Shown: positions 25,638 through 36,191, counted from the stretch's first letter. The stretch is DNA of 64,000 nucleotides from JAFGDI01 sp963667715 (GCA_963667715.1 OY763926.1:1-64000); one strand, 5' to 3'. The notes: generated from the sequence alone by a model not told the origin. Numbers and translations: made by a program.

Positions 25638-28120
25638 AGTAACCTTGAATTTAACTGCTCTCTCTGCGATTTTATCATCTTTTCATACTTGTTTTTAGCA
25701 ACGGTATAATACTTTTCTTTTTCCGCGTCGCCAGCCTGTTTGTACAGAGCCGCCAGATAATGACTGCACATATGAATAGCAATAAGATTGGTTCTCTTAC
25801 CAAACTGTACATCTTCTTTTACCAGCTTATCCAAACGCTCGTACTCACTAGTAAAGAACTTAACCAACTCGTTTTTCTGATTTAACAGATACTTAACCCT
25901 GTAAATATTTCCATAGGCACTTACACGGTCACTATCTTCGATCTCAGCCAGATATTTATCCGCCTTCAGTAGACAATCACGATACTCCTTACCTTTGACC
26001 TTGTATGTGATATAATAATCTGCTAGTGACATATTACGAGAATAGTCATCCGGATACTTTAGCTCCTCTGGAGCAACATCAAACAGCGAACGATTCGCTA
26101 AAGCATCTTTTCTTAAAATCACAGTAAAAGATTCATCTGTATAAAGCACGTCCCAGTCTGGCAGTTTCCCCAGGTACTCGATAGTCTTTGTACTTTTTGC
26201 ATTCTCTGCCAGTACCGCAGTGACACCTTCATTTTTCAACACTTCGCCGTAAAGCTCCGGTGACACGCCCATAGCCATCATTAAGAGATCATAATTTGAC
26301 GGCTTCTGACTATATAGTTCAACAAGCTTTTTATTTAACTGGTATGTCTTACTATTCATGCCTGCACGCTGCAATAGAAGATTATACTGTTCCTGTCGAT
26401 AAGCACGTTCTTTCTCAGAATAATCTCTTCTGCCGCCAGCAGGGTTGATATTTATTCTCTGCCATCTCTGGAAATGTTCCAGGCGATATGCCGCCTGAGC
26501 TCGCCCATCCATATATACTTTACAAGGCGGACGACCGGTAGTCTTATCTGGCGTCTGACACCATGCAACATATCCACCATTAGCCCATTCATTCAGTACT
26601 ACGCCTTTGACTTCATTAAGGTTCAAAAACTCACCAGCTCTAACTGGCTGAGCATTGATCCCTACCATACGACGAAATACGGAAAGTTCCTTACCATCCA
26701 TAGCCGGCGAAAAGTAAAGACTATTAACAGCAGCTACAAATACCGACGCTACAAAGATTACGCTTAGCGCTGAAACAACTACAAGAGCCATATTAACCAG
26801 CAGTGGTGAAATGCGTTTCTGCCAGAAATCTTTTGTCATAATAAATATCTGCTCAAGTATAACTGCCATAAATGGAGCAAGGACAACACCTGCCAGAAAA
26901 ACAAAACGACGACTTGTTATTGCCATATAAATTGTAAGCAGAATAATTCCAAGCCAGGCCAGGTCAAGGGTCGGCATACATTTATAATTATTCTCAGAAT
27001 CACTCTTATTAGACTTGATCACCTTACTCGACATCCACGCCAACGGCACAGCTGTAAAAAAGATCAGGCCATTTGTGGTAACAGAGCCATCGGTAGGAGT
27101 GATAGTAGGAAGCCTAAACTTAACCCTTAGCACGATCCACACTAACGCCAGAGCCCCGAAGATACCTAGAAAAGCAAAGAAGGAACCTGTATTACCAAAT
27201 CCGTCAGTATAAACCGGGTGCCATTCAGACACATCTCGCCAAAGCTTGCCTTCATTACCAAACATAACCATCATTGGATGAAGCAGATTCTCAGCACCAT
27301 ACGGGCTAAATATCATCGGCGTGAAAATAGTTATCGCTAAACCGATCAGCAGCCATTTGTACTTTTCTTTCCAAGGGTGAAATTCAAATACATCTGGATT
27401 AGAAGCTGATAAAATATTGGAAATAGCATAGCCGCCACAAGCAATTACAAATACCACGATCGCATAAATAAAACCACCATGAATATTTGACCAGAGGATC
27501 ATAATTGGCAGCATCCACAATATCGCCTTTACATTTCCAGCTCGCCAACTAAAAAGAATATGAATCATAGCGGATGCCATAAGAATGGTAGAAATATTAG
27601 GACGCATATCGATATACGAACGTGCCAGCAAAACACCAAAGGCGGCACAAGCGGCGGCAATAAAATAATTCACCTTCAACGCTCTAGCTGCCCAAAAGGC
27701 AAAGAGAGCAGTAAGCACTGCCTGTAGATACTTATAATATACTATAGTACCCTCGCCAAAAATTGTTTTGAGGGAATAAAACATAACATGGCTAAGCCAG
27801 TTCTGATTAACCCAACCTTCACAGTTTTTCACACCCTTTACATATGGACGACTGTTTGCACTGAACGGGTCTTCCCAGGTAATATGAATACCAAACCAAT
27901 CCAGGATCTTCATCTGAACGGTTCGGTCATTATCGTGCGTTGCCCAATCACCCAGACTATAACGCCCACAGGCCATAGCTACCCAGGTATCTCCACCACC
28001 AATAGGCTTATCGGCACTATGCAGCGCTGAAAAAATCACAAATAGGTAACTGAATATAACGATCAATATAACAAGAAGCGATCTCTCCACTTTCTTGTCA
28101 TTGCCTGTAAGCTCTGTCAT
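25631..28120 (-). CDS. large GT-C-like membrane protein
   Basis: An 829-residue protein with about 10-12 hydrophobic segments in residues 15-480 and a soluble C-terminal part of about 340 residues containing helical, TPR-like stretches. The first periplasmic loop has GGDTWVAMACGRYSLGDW and later DPFSANSRP and WVNQNWLSHVMFY, a pattern I associate with planctomycete and verrucomicrobial putative GT-C proteins (DLWWHLATGRW-type). It probably transfers a sugar from a polyprenyl-phosphate made by the coupled GT2 gene, but no activity is established for this group. A Tyr/Arg-rich YMDGRAQAAYR segment lies near residue 535. Confidence 0.65.
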   Translation of the reverse strand: MTELTGNDKKVERSLLVILIVIFSYLFVIFSALHSADKPIGGGDTWVAMACGRYSLGDWATHDNDRTVQMKILDWFGIHITWEDPFSANSRPYVKGVKNCEGWVNQNWLSHVMFYSLKTIFGEGTIVYYKYLQAVLTALFAFWAARALKVNYFIAAACAAFGVLLARSYIDMRPNISTILMASAMIHILFSWRAGNVKAILWMLPIMILWSNIHGGFIYAIVVFVIACGGYAISNILSASNPDVFEFHPWKEKYKWLLIGLAITIFTPMIFSPYGAENLLHPMMVMFGNEGKLWRDVSEWHPVYTDGFGNTGSFFAFLGIFGALALVWIVLRVKFRLPTITPTDGSVTTNGLIFFTAVPLAWMSSKVIKSNKSDSENNYKCMPTLDLAWLGIILLTIYMAITSRRFVFLAGVVLAPFMAVILEQIFIMTKDFWQKRISPLLVNMALVVVSALSVIFVASVFVAAVNSLYFSPAMDGKELSVFRRMVGINAQPVRAGEFLNLNEVKGVVLNEWANGGYVAWCQTPDKTTGRPPCKVYMDGRAQAAYRLEHFQRWQRININPAGGRRDYSEKERAYRQEQYNLLLQRAGMNSKTYQLNKKLVELYSQKPSNYDLLMMAMGVSPELYGEVLKNEGVTAVLAENAKSTKTIEYLGKLPDWDVLYTDESFTVILRKDALANRSLFDVAPEELKYPDDYSRNMSLADYYITYKVKGKEYRDCLLKADKYLAEIEDSDRVSAYGNIYRVKYLLNQKNELVKFFTSEYERLDKLVKEDVQFGKRTNLIAIHMCSHYLAALYKQAGDAEKEKYYTVAKNKYEKMIKSQREQLNSRLLW

Positions 28121-28254
28121 TACAAATCTATCCTTACTTCTGCTTATTATTCAGAATTATGCCGGCAGCTGTAGATAACAGCAGGTTGTTTTCATTCTAT
28201 AATATTTATTATAAAACAAATTGTATGCTATTTATTTACTCTAACTGACCTTCG

Positions 28255-30123
28255 TCAGTTTGAGTTATTTAATACCGGCTGCATTACGTCCAATGCCATT
28301 GCAACATTACCAAATGGGGCACTTACCGCAAAACCGTCAACCAGATCAGATATTTCCTCTACAAGTTCACGTGCTATCTGTACGCCCAACTCCTTTCCTT
28401 GCTCACGAGTCTTGGCGGCACTCATACGTTTGAGCAAAGCATCTGGGACAACTACGCCCGGTACTTCATTTGCCATAAACTCAGCATTTTTATAACTGGT
28501 AAATGGCCATAGTCCAGCAATAATAGGAATTTTATATTCCTTTGTTTCCTCAAGAAAACTTCTTAACATCTGGGAATCAAATATCGGCTGGGTTATCGCG
28601 TATTCTGCTCCGGCTTTTACCTTCTGCTTGAATCGCTCAATCTCACGTTCTAGCTCTGCGGCAACCGGGTTCGCTCCCACTCCAATTACTAGCGAGAGAG
28701 GCTGTGCCAATTCATTACCGCCAACATCATAGCCGCAGTTTAGACCATGCACCAAACTGGAAAGTCCGATCGCATCTAGGTCAAATACCGCAGTCGCATC
28801 CGGATATTCGCCAAGCTTTGGAGGGTCGCCAGTGATTAGCAGCATATTCTTAATACCAACTGCCTGAGCACCCATCATATCACTTTGCAAACCGATTATA
28901 TTTCTATCACGACAACAGACATGTAAAATAGATTCTATCTCAGCCTGACGCTGAATCTCCAAAGCTGTTATCATCGGTGACATACGACTGCTGGCACGCG
29001 GGCCGTCAGGAATATTAATCGCGTCAATACCAGCGTCACGACAAATACGTGATTTCTCTATGATCGCTGATAAGTCACAACCGCGCGGCGGTGTTATTTC
29101 TATTGCAACAGCCATCTGGCCATTGGCTATCTTTTGGCCCCAGGCTGATTTATCCTCTAATGCCACTGCCGGCACACATTCCTGAGTTTTTTCTTTATCA
29201 TGCTCTGCTATTACTGCTACCCGAGCGGCAATATCTGCTTTATCTACCGAATGAACAGCTCTGGCAATTTCACGAATATGTTCAGGTGTGGTTCCACAGC
29301 ATCCGCCAATTATTCTGGCACCCTTTTCGAAGAAACGCTTAGAATATTCTGCCATATACTCTGGTGTGCTCAGATAAAGCATACGGCCATCAACATCTTT
29401 CGGAAGACCGGCATTTGGCTGAACTACCAGCGGTTTAGAGATCTTGGTATAGACCATTTCCAATGCACTTAGCATGATCGACGGCCCGATCGAACAGTTA
29501 AAACCAACAACATCAACTCCAGGTTCGGCCGCGATCATCGCCAGAGCATCTTCTGCCTGATGACCAAATGATGTTTCGCAATACTGATTTACTGTTAACT
29601 GGGCAACAACAGGCAGATCGCAAACTTCTGCCGCCGCTCTTATAGCCAATACCAACTGTTTCGGATCGGCGAATGTTTCAAGCATAATGAAATCGACACC
29701 TGCATCTGCCAGCGCCTTGATCTGCTGTGAAAAAGACTCATTCGCCTCTTCGATAGAAACCCTGCCAAGTGGAGAAATACTACCACCAAGAGGACCTACC
29801 GAACCAGCAGTTAAAACATCTGTTCCAGCCACCGCTTTACGAGCTATCTGAACGCCGGCACGATTGATCTCTTCAACCTTATCCGCCAGACCAAAACCTG
29901 CCAGCTTATGGGAATTTGCACCATAAGTGTTTGTCTCTATATAATCTGCACCTGCTTCTATATAGCCAATATGAACCTGCTCAACAAGATCTGGGCGAAC
30001 CAGATTTATCTCGTCAAAACATGAATTTACAAATACACCTTTCTGATACAGCATGGTACCCATTGCACCATCACCGACCAGAATTTTGTTTTTAATTAGA
30101 TCTAAAAAATCCTGTTTGTTCAT
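28255..30123 (-). CDS. yitJ: bifunctional homocysteine S-methyltransferase / 5,10-methylenetetrahydrofolate reductase
   Basis: A 622-residue fusion. Residues 1-300 are a zinc-dependent homocysteine methyltransferase barrel: GDGAMGTML near 18, the first zinc Cys in GFNCSIGP near 205, and the CC pair in IGGCCGTTPEH near 272. Residues 325-615 are a MetF-type flavin reductase barrel (AIEITPPRG, NIPDGPRASSRM, LLLITGDPPKLG, YAITQPIFD). It makes methyltetrahydrofolate and moves a methyl group to homocysteine; no cobalamin-binding domain is attached, so the methyl donor for the first half is uncertain. Length and order match the B. subtilis YitJ-type protein. Confidence 0.93.
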   Translation of the reverse strand: MNKQDFLDLIKNKILVGDGAMGTMLYQKGVFVNSCFDEINLVRPDLVEQVHIGYIEAGADYIETNTYGANSHKLAGFGLADKVEEINRAGVQIARKAVAGTDVLTAGSVGPLGGSISPLGRVSIEEANESFSQQIKALADAGVDFIMLETFADPKQLVLAIRAAAEVCDLPVVAQLTVNQYCETSFGHQAEDALAMIAAEPGVDVVGFNCSIGPSIMLSALEMVYTKISKPLVVQPNAGLPKDVDGRMLYLSTPEYMAEYSKRFFEKGARIIGGCCGTTPEHIREIARAVHSVDKADIAARVAVIAEHDKEKTQECVPAVALEDKSAWGQKIANGQMAVAIEITPPRGCDLSAIIEKSRICRDAGIDAINIPDGPRASSRMSPMITALEIQRQAEIESILHVCCRDRNIIGLQSDMMGAQAVGIKNMLLITGDPPKLGEYPDATAVFDLDAIGLSSLVHGLNCGYDVGGNELAQPLSLVIGVGANPVAAELEREIERFKQKVKAGAEYAITQPIFDSQMLRSFLEETKEYKIPIIAGLWPFTSYKNAEFMANEVPGVVVPDALLKRMSAAKTREQGKELGVQIARELVEEISDLVDGFAVSAPFGNVAMALDVMQPVLNNSN

Positions 30124-30249
30124 TTATTCCAAGCTCTTCTATTAATCTGATTATATAACTATATTAATATAATCGTATATTTATGCTCGCAACTGTCAAA
30201 ATACGGCTATATTTCGCCAAAATTAACTCTTTCGAACACATTTTCTATC

Positions 30250-30276
30250 AAAAAAAAACGGCCCGAATACGGACCG
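30250..30276 (-). terminator. rho-independent terminator after the lipoprotein gene
   Basis: On the minus strand CGGTCC and GGGCCG pair (one G-U) around a 6-base loop, followed by eight T (30258-30251 region). It ends the dnaE-rsmE-lipoprotein run. Confidence 0.75.
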
Positions 30277-30308
30277 CTTTGATTTCTATATTTTTGTACG
30301 ATAACAAA

Positions 30309-30602
30309 TTACATAAAGTTCGGGTCTGTACTGGTTTCTTCTTCCACTGCCATATCATCTACCGGCATGTCAGCCTGCATATCATCCATAACAGTAGCTT
30401 TTTCCAGGGTTACATCCTCGATCTTGCCGGAACGCTGAAGTTTTTTTGCTTCAGCCAGATCCATATTAGGAGCAGATACGGCAGTAAGGCCATCATATTT
30501 ATAGTCCAATGCTGGCTGGTCTTCGTCGTCACACGAGACTAGACAACAAGCCAAAGAACCACAAATTAACGTTAAAGCTATTTTTCTCAATACTTTATGC
30601 AT
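30309..30602 (-). CDS. small putative lipoprotein
   Basis: A 97-residue protein starting at the ATG at 30602, with GAGGTG just upstream. The first 23 residues form a lipoprotein signal (basic start, hydrophobic core, LVSC lipobox), followed by an acidic mature part (CDDEDQPALDY) that is rich in Asp, Glu and Met. It would be anchored by lipid to the inner or outer membrane; an Asp right after the Cys resembles the inner-membrane retention signal of E. coli, which may not apply here. No family is recognised. It lies about 120 bp downstream of rsmE on the same strand. Confidence 0.7.
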   Translation of the reverse strand: MHKVLRKIALTLICGSLACCLVSCDDEDQPALDYKYDGLTAVSAPNMDLAEAKKLQRSGKIEDVTLEKATVMDDMQADMPVDDMAVEEETSTDPNFM

Positions 30603-30719
30603 TTTCACCTCATCATTTACATATTGGGAAACCCATTCTACCTTATTAATAGCTATTTTCCAATAAAAATTATCAACTATAGTACCATATATACAAAGAG
30701 CAACTATATATCGGAGCCA

Positions 30720-31457
30720 TCATTGAGTTGCCAGTTCTAGCTGTGCCAATGACGCTACCAGTGCATTTTCTACTCTTAATATCCAATTACCCAATGTAAC
30801 AGACTCAAAACCAGAACTTTTCATAAGCTCTAGCTCAAACGGCACCCAGCCCCCCTCTGGCCCAAGTGCTATTAAGACCGGTTTTTCAGTACTGATACCA
30901 GCTTGCAGCAGGTTATGTTCGCCGTCTGGTGAAAAAACTATTTTCCGATAGCTATACACACCATCTAAATCTGCCAGAGTATCAACCATGAACGCCTTAA
31001 ACTTATCATAAAACGACACTTTTGGCAGACAGGTATTTTTACCCTGACTTAACCCTTCTATTAGGAAACGTTCGTAATTTTCCGGCTTGAGCATTGGCGA
31101 ATGGAAATAGCTTTTTTCCACCCGGGCAGATCGGATAAAGTATAAATTACCCACGCCCATCGCCGCCGCAGAGTGTAGTACCTTTTTTAATGTCTGAGGT
31201 CGTGGTAATGCGCAAACCACATCTACCTGAACCGCCGGCCTTAAAACTTCATCTTCAAATGTACAGTTCAGAACCACTTCTGACTTTGCAACAGAACAAA
31301 CTACACCACAGCCCCGAGCACCATTTAACAGGCCAACTTCTAAAGTATCACCTTGCGATGCCCGCAAAATATTATTTATATGATCTGCTCTTTCGCCAGT
31401 AAGTACATAACGCCCATCAGATAGCATATCACTAGTTTGCAATATTATAAGATTCAT
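30720..31457 (-). CDS. rsmE: 16S rRNA (uracil1498-N3)-methyltransferase
   Basis: A 245-residue SPOUT-fold methyltransferase that modifies U1498 of 16S rRNA using S-adenosylmethionine. An N-terminal PUA-like domain with GERADHINNILRASQGD is followed by the trefoil-knot domain with ALGPEGGW and LGNWILRVENALVA, close to the LG-x-ILR-x-ETA consensus (Asn for Thr here). I chose the ATG at 31457; a TTG ten codons upstream at 31487 is also in frame. It sits 33 bp downstream of dnaE and is probably co-transcribed with it. Confidence 0.92.
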   Translation of the reverse strand: MNLIILQTSDMLSDGRYVLTGERADHINNILRASQGDTLEVGLLNGARGCGVVCSVAKSEVVLNCTFEDEVLRPAVQVDVVCALPRPQTLKKVLHSAAAMGVGNLYFIRSARVEKSYFHSPMLKPENYERFLIEGLSQGKNTCLPKVSFYDKFKAFMVDTLADLDGVYSYRKIVFSPDGEHNLLQAGISTEKPVLIALGPEGGWVPFELELMKSSGFESVTLGNWILRVENALVASLAQLELATQ

Positions 31458-31490
31458 ACTATTTTCAACTCTTACTTGTAAATACAAATA

Positions 31491-34400
31491 TTACAAACTC
31501 TTTGCAATACCTGGCCCGGTCAGTCTAACATTTTCATGGCCAAAGATAGTACAGACTTTACGACGGAACTCACTGTCAGGGCGAACACCGCAACCAGCCT
31601 GGATCTTTACCCGCATGTTATTATTTGAGGTGAGCGACACGACCATAGGAGTAGAACCTTTATGAGCATTACATATCGCACGCAGCTGGCCAATAACATT
31701 ATGATTGATAATATCTTTTTCGAGCGTCAGCATCACTTCATTAGTCAGCTCTTCTTCTGCCCGGCACATATCATAAATATAATTAACCTTCAAACTCGGC
31801 TGCTCTCTTCTCTTATCAACCTGAGCCTTTAAGAAAACCATCTTATCCTGCTGCATTAAAAAACCATGCAAAGCATAATCACTTGGGAAAATAACTCCAT
31901 CAACTTTTCCGTTAAGGTCTTCCAGAGTGAACATCGCCATTTTACTTCCGGCTGATTTTCCATTCTTCACAACACATGGTCTTACCTGCGAGATCATCCC
32001 GCCAATAAGCACCTCAGCACCCTCAGAAAATTCTGCCAGGCTATTTGTATGTGCCGTACTGTAATCATGGATCGTCTCAGCATATTCTGCCAGCGGGTGT
32101 TCAGTAACATACATACCCAAAACTTCTTTTTCAAATTGCAAAAGTTGTGGACGTGGTATCGGCCTTACATCAGGCAGCTTAAAAGCATTTTCACTAACCT
32201 GCGATTCTGCTTCATCAAAAGCACCAAATAAATTCATCTGGCCGGCAAGCTTATCCTTTTGCATCTTATTTCCGACCGCGATCGCTTCTTCAAGAACCGC
32301 CAGATGCTGCGCACGTGAACCGCCAAGATCATCTAAAGCACCTGCCTTGATCAAAGCTTCAAGTGATGACTTATTCACTGTACGCAAATCAAGATTCTGA
32401 CACAGTTCATAAATATTTTCAAAACGACCATGTTCATTTCGACTTTTAATAATTTCTTCAACAGCTCGGTCACCAAGACCTTTGATCGCACTTAGACCAA
32501 ATCGAATATGTTCACCTACAACCTTGCCGGTATCAGGATCAACTTCCTTATCACGCTTGCCTTCTGGCCTTTCATAGATAGCAGTGAAGTCAACATTACT
32601 CTGATTAATATCTGGCGGCAGAATTTCAATACCGATCGTTTTCGCTTCGTCAATATATTCCGCGATCTTTTCTGTCGAGCCTGATTCAAATGTAAGCAAG
32701 GCTGCCATAAACTCTGTTGGATAATGTGTCTTTAGCCACGCAGTCTGGAAAGCAAGTATCGCATACTGTGTAGAGTGACTCTTATTAAAACCATAACCGG
32801 CAAACTTCTTGATAAGCTCAAACAGTTCAACAGCCTTTTCTTTGGCAATTCCTTTTTCTACACAACCCTCAACAAAAGCGGCAGACTCAGCAAGAATGAT
32901 CTTTTCCTTTTTCTTACCGATCGCTTTGATCAAACGATAAGAACGACCCAGCGGAAGACCACCCAACTGGTTAAGGATCTGCATAACCTGTTCCTGGTAT
33001 ACCATAATACCGTAGGTCTCTTCCAACAGCTCGCGCATGATCGGGTGCGGGGCGTCCCACTCTTCACCATGCTTACGCGCATTATAATCTGGAATAAGAG
33101 ACATCGGACCTGGTCGATACAAGGCATTCGCAGCAATAAGGTCTTCGACTCTGTCTGGCTTCATGTTCTGCAGCAAATCCTGCATACCGCCAGATTCAAA
33201 CTGGAACACACCTTTGGTTTTACCGCGACAGAACAGGTCAAGCGTTTCTTTATCTTCCAGGTCTATATCACGGTAAGCATCAATATCTTTTCCCTTACCA
33301 GCTTTGATAAGTTTACAAGCCTGGTCTACGATCGATAATGTTCGCAGACCGAGGAAGTCCATCTTTAGCAGACCTACCTGCTCAACTCGCGGCCCTTCAT
33401 ACTGAGTGATCAGATCTTCACTTCCGCTGACTTTATACAGCGGCAGGAAATTCGTCAACGGCTCATCAGCAATTACCACCGCACAGGCATGGACAGAACA
33501 ATGACGGGTAAGACCCTCAAGACGCTTTCCAATCTCAAATGCATCTGCAACAGTTGAGTCTCTATCGCACCACTCGCGAAGCTCCGGCTCCTGATCCAAG
33601 GCTTTGTCCAGGGTCATTTTCATTTCGTCTGGTACCAGCTTGGCAAGCTTATCAGCATCGGCCAACGGAATATTCAGTACACGACATACATCACGAATAA
33701 CACCTTTGGCTTTTAATGTTCCAAACGTTGTGATCTGTGCAACGTGACCATACTTTTCCTGTACGTATTCAATAACACGCTGTCGACCGTTCTGGCAAAT
33801 ATCAATATCGATATCGGGCATTTCATTCCGTTCGGGGTCCATGAACCTTTCGAACAGCAAGCCATATCGCATCGGGTCAACGTGTGCGATCTCAAGAGCA
33901 TAACCAACCAGTGTACCAACACCACTACCACGAGGGTTGGCGGGAATATTATTTCGACGGGCAAAATTAACAAAGTCCCATACAATCAGAAAGTAACTCG
34001 AAAAGTCTTTGTCACTAATAACTTTCAGCTCATGATCCAGTCGCTTTTGACGCTCTTCATTAATCTCGCCAAAACGCTTACGCAAACCACTTTCACATAG
34101 CTCACGCAAATAGTCATCTGAAGTTTTATTGTCCGGGCATTTATATACCGGCGCATGTTGTTGACTAAAATCAAGATCAAGGTTACACATCTCTGCGATC
34201 TTCATTGTATTGTCGCAAGCCTGTGGCCACTGGGCAAACGCTTCACGCATCTCCTGAGCCGGACGTAAATACAACTCCGGCGGATAAATCATCTTTTTCG
34301 GATCGTCCATTGTCTTACCTGTACTCAAACAGGTAAGCGCCTGATGCGCACGGTAATCTTCTTTTCTCAGGAAGTGGACATCGTTCGTTGCTACCAGCTG

Positions 34401-35003
34401 GGCACCAACCTTATTAGCCAGGTCAACCAACAAGGGTGTTATCTTGTTCTGATCTTCACAGTGCCACTGGATCTCAATATAAAATCGCTCTTCGCCAAAA
34501 AGCTTAAGATACCACTCGGCAACCTCTCGAGCATCATCATACCTTTCCTTTTGCAGTAGACTCGGAATCTCACCACCAAGACACGCAGAGGTACAGATCA
34601 ATCCATCTTTTAGCTCGGTTAGCAGCTCTTTATCTATACGAGGTTTATAATAGAAACCCTCTGTATAACCAGCCGAAGTAAGCTTAAGCAGGTTCTGATA
34701 TCCCTGTAGATTTTCTGCCAGCAAACATAAGTGATAACTGGCCTCAGACATACCCTTACTGTCTTTTTCAAACCGACTGCCAGGGGCAATATATGTTTCA
34801 CAGCCAATAATCGGCTTTATTCCAGCATCTTTGGCCGCACAATAAAAACTGGTGGCACCAAACATATTCCCGTGGTCTGTTATCGCCAGGTTTTCCATTC
34901 CTAGCTCTTTACAGTGGTTAACCAGTTTATTAACGCCGCATGCACCATCAAGCAGGCTGTATTCTGTATGTAAATGTAGATGAGTAAAGCTGTTAGCGCT
35001 CAT
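31491..35003 (-). CDS. dnaE: DNA polymerase III alpha subunit
   Basis: An 1170-residue replicative polymerase of the DnaE1 type. Order: PHP domain (HLHLHTEYSLLDG at residues 8-20, TDHGNMFG near 42), polymerase core with the catalytic acidic pair in PDIDIDIC near residue 400 and the third Asp in LKMDFLGL near 555, the thumb/fingers (GYGFNKSHS near 755), a tandem helix-hairpin-helix region near 870-900, and an OB-fold with VLIGGMISQVRP near 1020. No intein is present and the length is normal. An AAGGAAG ribosome site precedes the ATG. It heads a minus-strand run with rsmE and the lipoprotein gene. Confidence 0.97.
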   Translation of the reverse strand: MSANSFTHLHLHTEYSLLDGACGVNKLVNHCKELGMENLAITDHGNMFGATSFYCAAKDAGIKPIIGCETYIAPGSRFEKDSKGMSEASYHLCLLAENLQGYQNLLKLTSAGYTEGFYYKPRIDKELLTELKDGLICTSACLGGEIPSLLQKERYDDAREVAEWYLKLFGEERFYIEIQWHCEDQNKITPLLVDLANKVGAQLVATNDVHFLRKEDYRAHQALTCLSTGKTMDDPKKMIYPPELYLRPAQEMREAFAQWPQACDNTMKIAEMCNLDLDFSQQHAPVYKCPDNKTSDDYLRELCESGLRKRFGEINEERQKRLDHELKVISDKDFSSYFLIVWDFVNFARRNNIPANPRGSGVGTLVGYALEIAHVDPMRYGLLFERFMDPERNEMPDIDIDICQNGRQRVIEYVQEKYGHVAQITTFGTLKAKGVIRDVCRVLNIPLADADKLAKLVPDEMKMTLDKALDQEPELREWCDRDSTVADAFEIGKRLEGLTRHCSVHACAVVIADEPLTNFLPLYKVSGSEDLITQYEGPRVEQVGLLKMDFLGLRTLSIVDQACKLIKAGKGKDIDAYRDIDLEDKETLDLFCRGKTKGVFQFESGGMQDLLQNMKPDRVEDLIAANALYRPGPMSLIPDYNARKHGEEWDAPHPIMRELLEETYGIMVYQEQVMQILNQLGGLPLGRSYRLIKAIGKKKEKIILAESAAFVEGCVEKGIAKEKAVELFELIKKFAGYGFNKSHSTQYAILAFQTAWLKTHYPTEFMAALLTFESGSTEKIAEYIDEAKTIGIEILPPDINQSNVDFTAIYERPEGKRDKEVDPDTGKVVGEHIRFGLSAIKGLGDRAVEEIIKSRNEHGRFENIYELCQNLDLRTVNKSSLEALIKAGALDDLGGSRAQHLAVLEEAIAVGNKMQKDKLAGQMNLFGAFDEAESQVSENAFKLPDVRPIPRPQLLQFEKEVLGMYVTEHPLAEYAETIHDYSTAHTNSLAEFSEGAEVLIGGMISQVRPCVVKNGKSAGSKMAMFTLEDLNGKVDGVIFPSDYALHGFLMQQDKMVFLKAQVDKRREQPSLKVNYIYDMCRAEEELTNEVMLTLEKDIINHNVIGQLRAICNAHKGSTPMVVSLTSNNNMRVKIQAGCGVRPDSEFRRKVCTIFGHENVRLTGPGIAKSL

Positions 35004-35225
35004 ATTACTTCCTTTCGATATAATTCTAACACAGTATTATAGCACAAACGGCTAATCCTGAAAACACCTACAGCTCAAATCTTACTATATTATATACATA
35101 TTAATGAAGGTATGGCTTTTTCATATTTTCTATACGACTGCATTTACAATAGTATATAATAGTATTATGGAATATTTACCGCAACAACTGTGAATTTCAC
35201 ATAAAGCTCTGGAGTTAATAAACTT

Positions 35226-36191
35226 ATGTCGAAACATAGCATTATTGCTAATTTTTGCCTGATTGCAATTTGCATGGCAATTTGCCCCGCATGGTCAGCT
35301 CATAACTTCCCCTCCAAATCCCTGCCCGGCCAGAGTATTGCCAGCAACATGTTCTATAACTATGAAAATAGCGGTGTCACATGGAATAGTCAGCTGCAAA
35401 AACTTTTAATTGTTAGCGATAATGGCCATCTGATAGCTATGAATGAAGACGGCAGTGACTTTCAAACCTGGAACGTCAACGGCGACCTCGAAGCGGTAAC
35501 CTGTGTTAACTTCAAAACACCTTATGTATATATTGGAATTGAAAATCCTGATAGTATCTGCGAGTTTAATATATTAACTGGCAGAGTCACCAGAGTATTT
35601 GACCTGACTAACTGGATGGACGGGCCGTCAAATTCCGGGCTTGAAGCATTAACTTTTGTCTCGGATGAATCTGATCCTGAAGGAGGTCTGTTTTATGCCG
35701 GCCTCCAGGACACCGGTGAAATATATGTTTTCAGATTGCCGATAAAAAGCAGTTCGACTAAAATAACTCCATCATATATCCGTCGTATTGGCTCACCATA
35801 TTCTGACATCTCAGATTTATTTTATTGCCAGACTCAAAATATTATTTATGCGATCTATGACAGTGCTGATACCATGGTTCTTATGCAGCCCGATGGCTCG
35901 ATAATTGACCACTGGCGATTACCTGGTGTAAATCAGGAAGGTATCACACTAAAAGGTCGTGACCTTTTCATCGCTCATGACAATGGCAGCAATCCCAGCG
36001 AAATAATAAAATACTCTCCATTCCAGATTTACCAACAACCGGACCTGAACTCTTCTGGCGATATTTCTCTTGCCGACTTTTCTATTCTCGCCGCCCAATG
36101 GTTAAGCGACACATATGAAGCTGATGTTAACAACAATGGTAATGTTGATATTAACGACCTTGAGATCATGGCAGACTTCTGGCTAAGCTGA
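35226..36191 (+). CDS. exported protein with C-terminal dockerin-like repeats
   Basis: A 321-residue secreted protein. Residues 1-24 are a signal peptide ending AWSA. The middle (about 40-265) is all-beta with repeated LIVSDNGHLIAM- and EGITLKGRDLFIAHDNG-like strands, resembling SdiA-regulated/beta-propeller domains. The last 50 residues hold two calcium-loop repeats, DLNSSGDISLADFSILAAQW and DVNNNGNVDINDLEIMADFW, the dockerin/EF-hand style that is very common in Phycisphaerae secreted proteins. Cellulosomes are not implied: in this phylum such tails are found without known cohesin scaffolds. A GGAG ribosome site precedes the ATG. Confidence 0.82.
   Translation: MSKHSIIANFCLIAICMAICPAWSAHNFPSKSLPGQSIASNMFYNYENSGVTWNSQLQKLLIVSDNGHLIAMNEDGSDFQTWNVNGDLEAVTCVNFKTPYVYIGIENPDSICEFNILTGRVTRVFDLTNWMDGPSNSGLEALTFVSDESDPEGGLFYAGLQDTGEIYVFRLPIKSSSTKITPSYIRRIGSPYSDISDLFYCQTQNIIYAIYDSADTMVLMQPDGSIIDHWRLPGVNQEGITLKGRDLFIAHDNGSNPSEIIKYSPFQIYQQPDLNSSGDISLADFSILAAQWLSDTYEADVNNNGNVDINDLEIMADFWLS

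Noticed and set aside
28242..28260. AACTGAC/GTCAGTT hairpin at the end of the homocysteine/MTHFR gene
   Set aside because: Stem overlaps the stop codon and no T-run follows on the minus strand, so it is not a convincing terminator.
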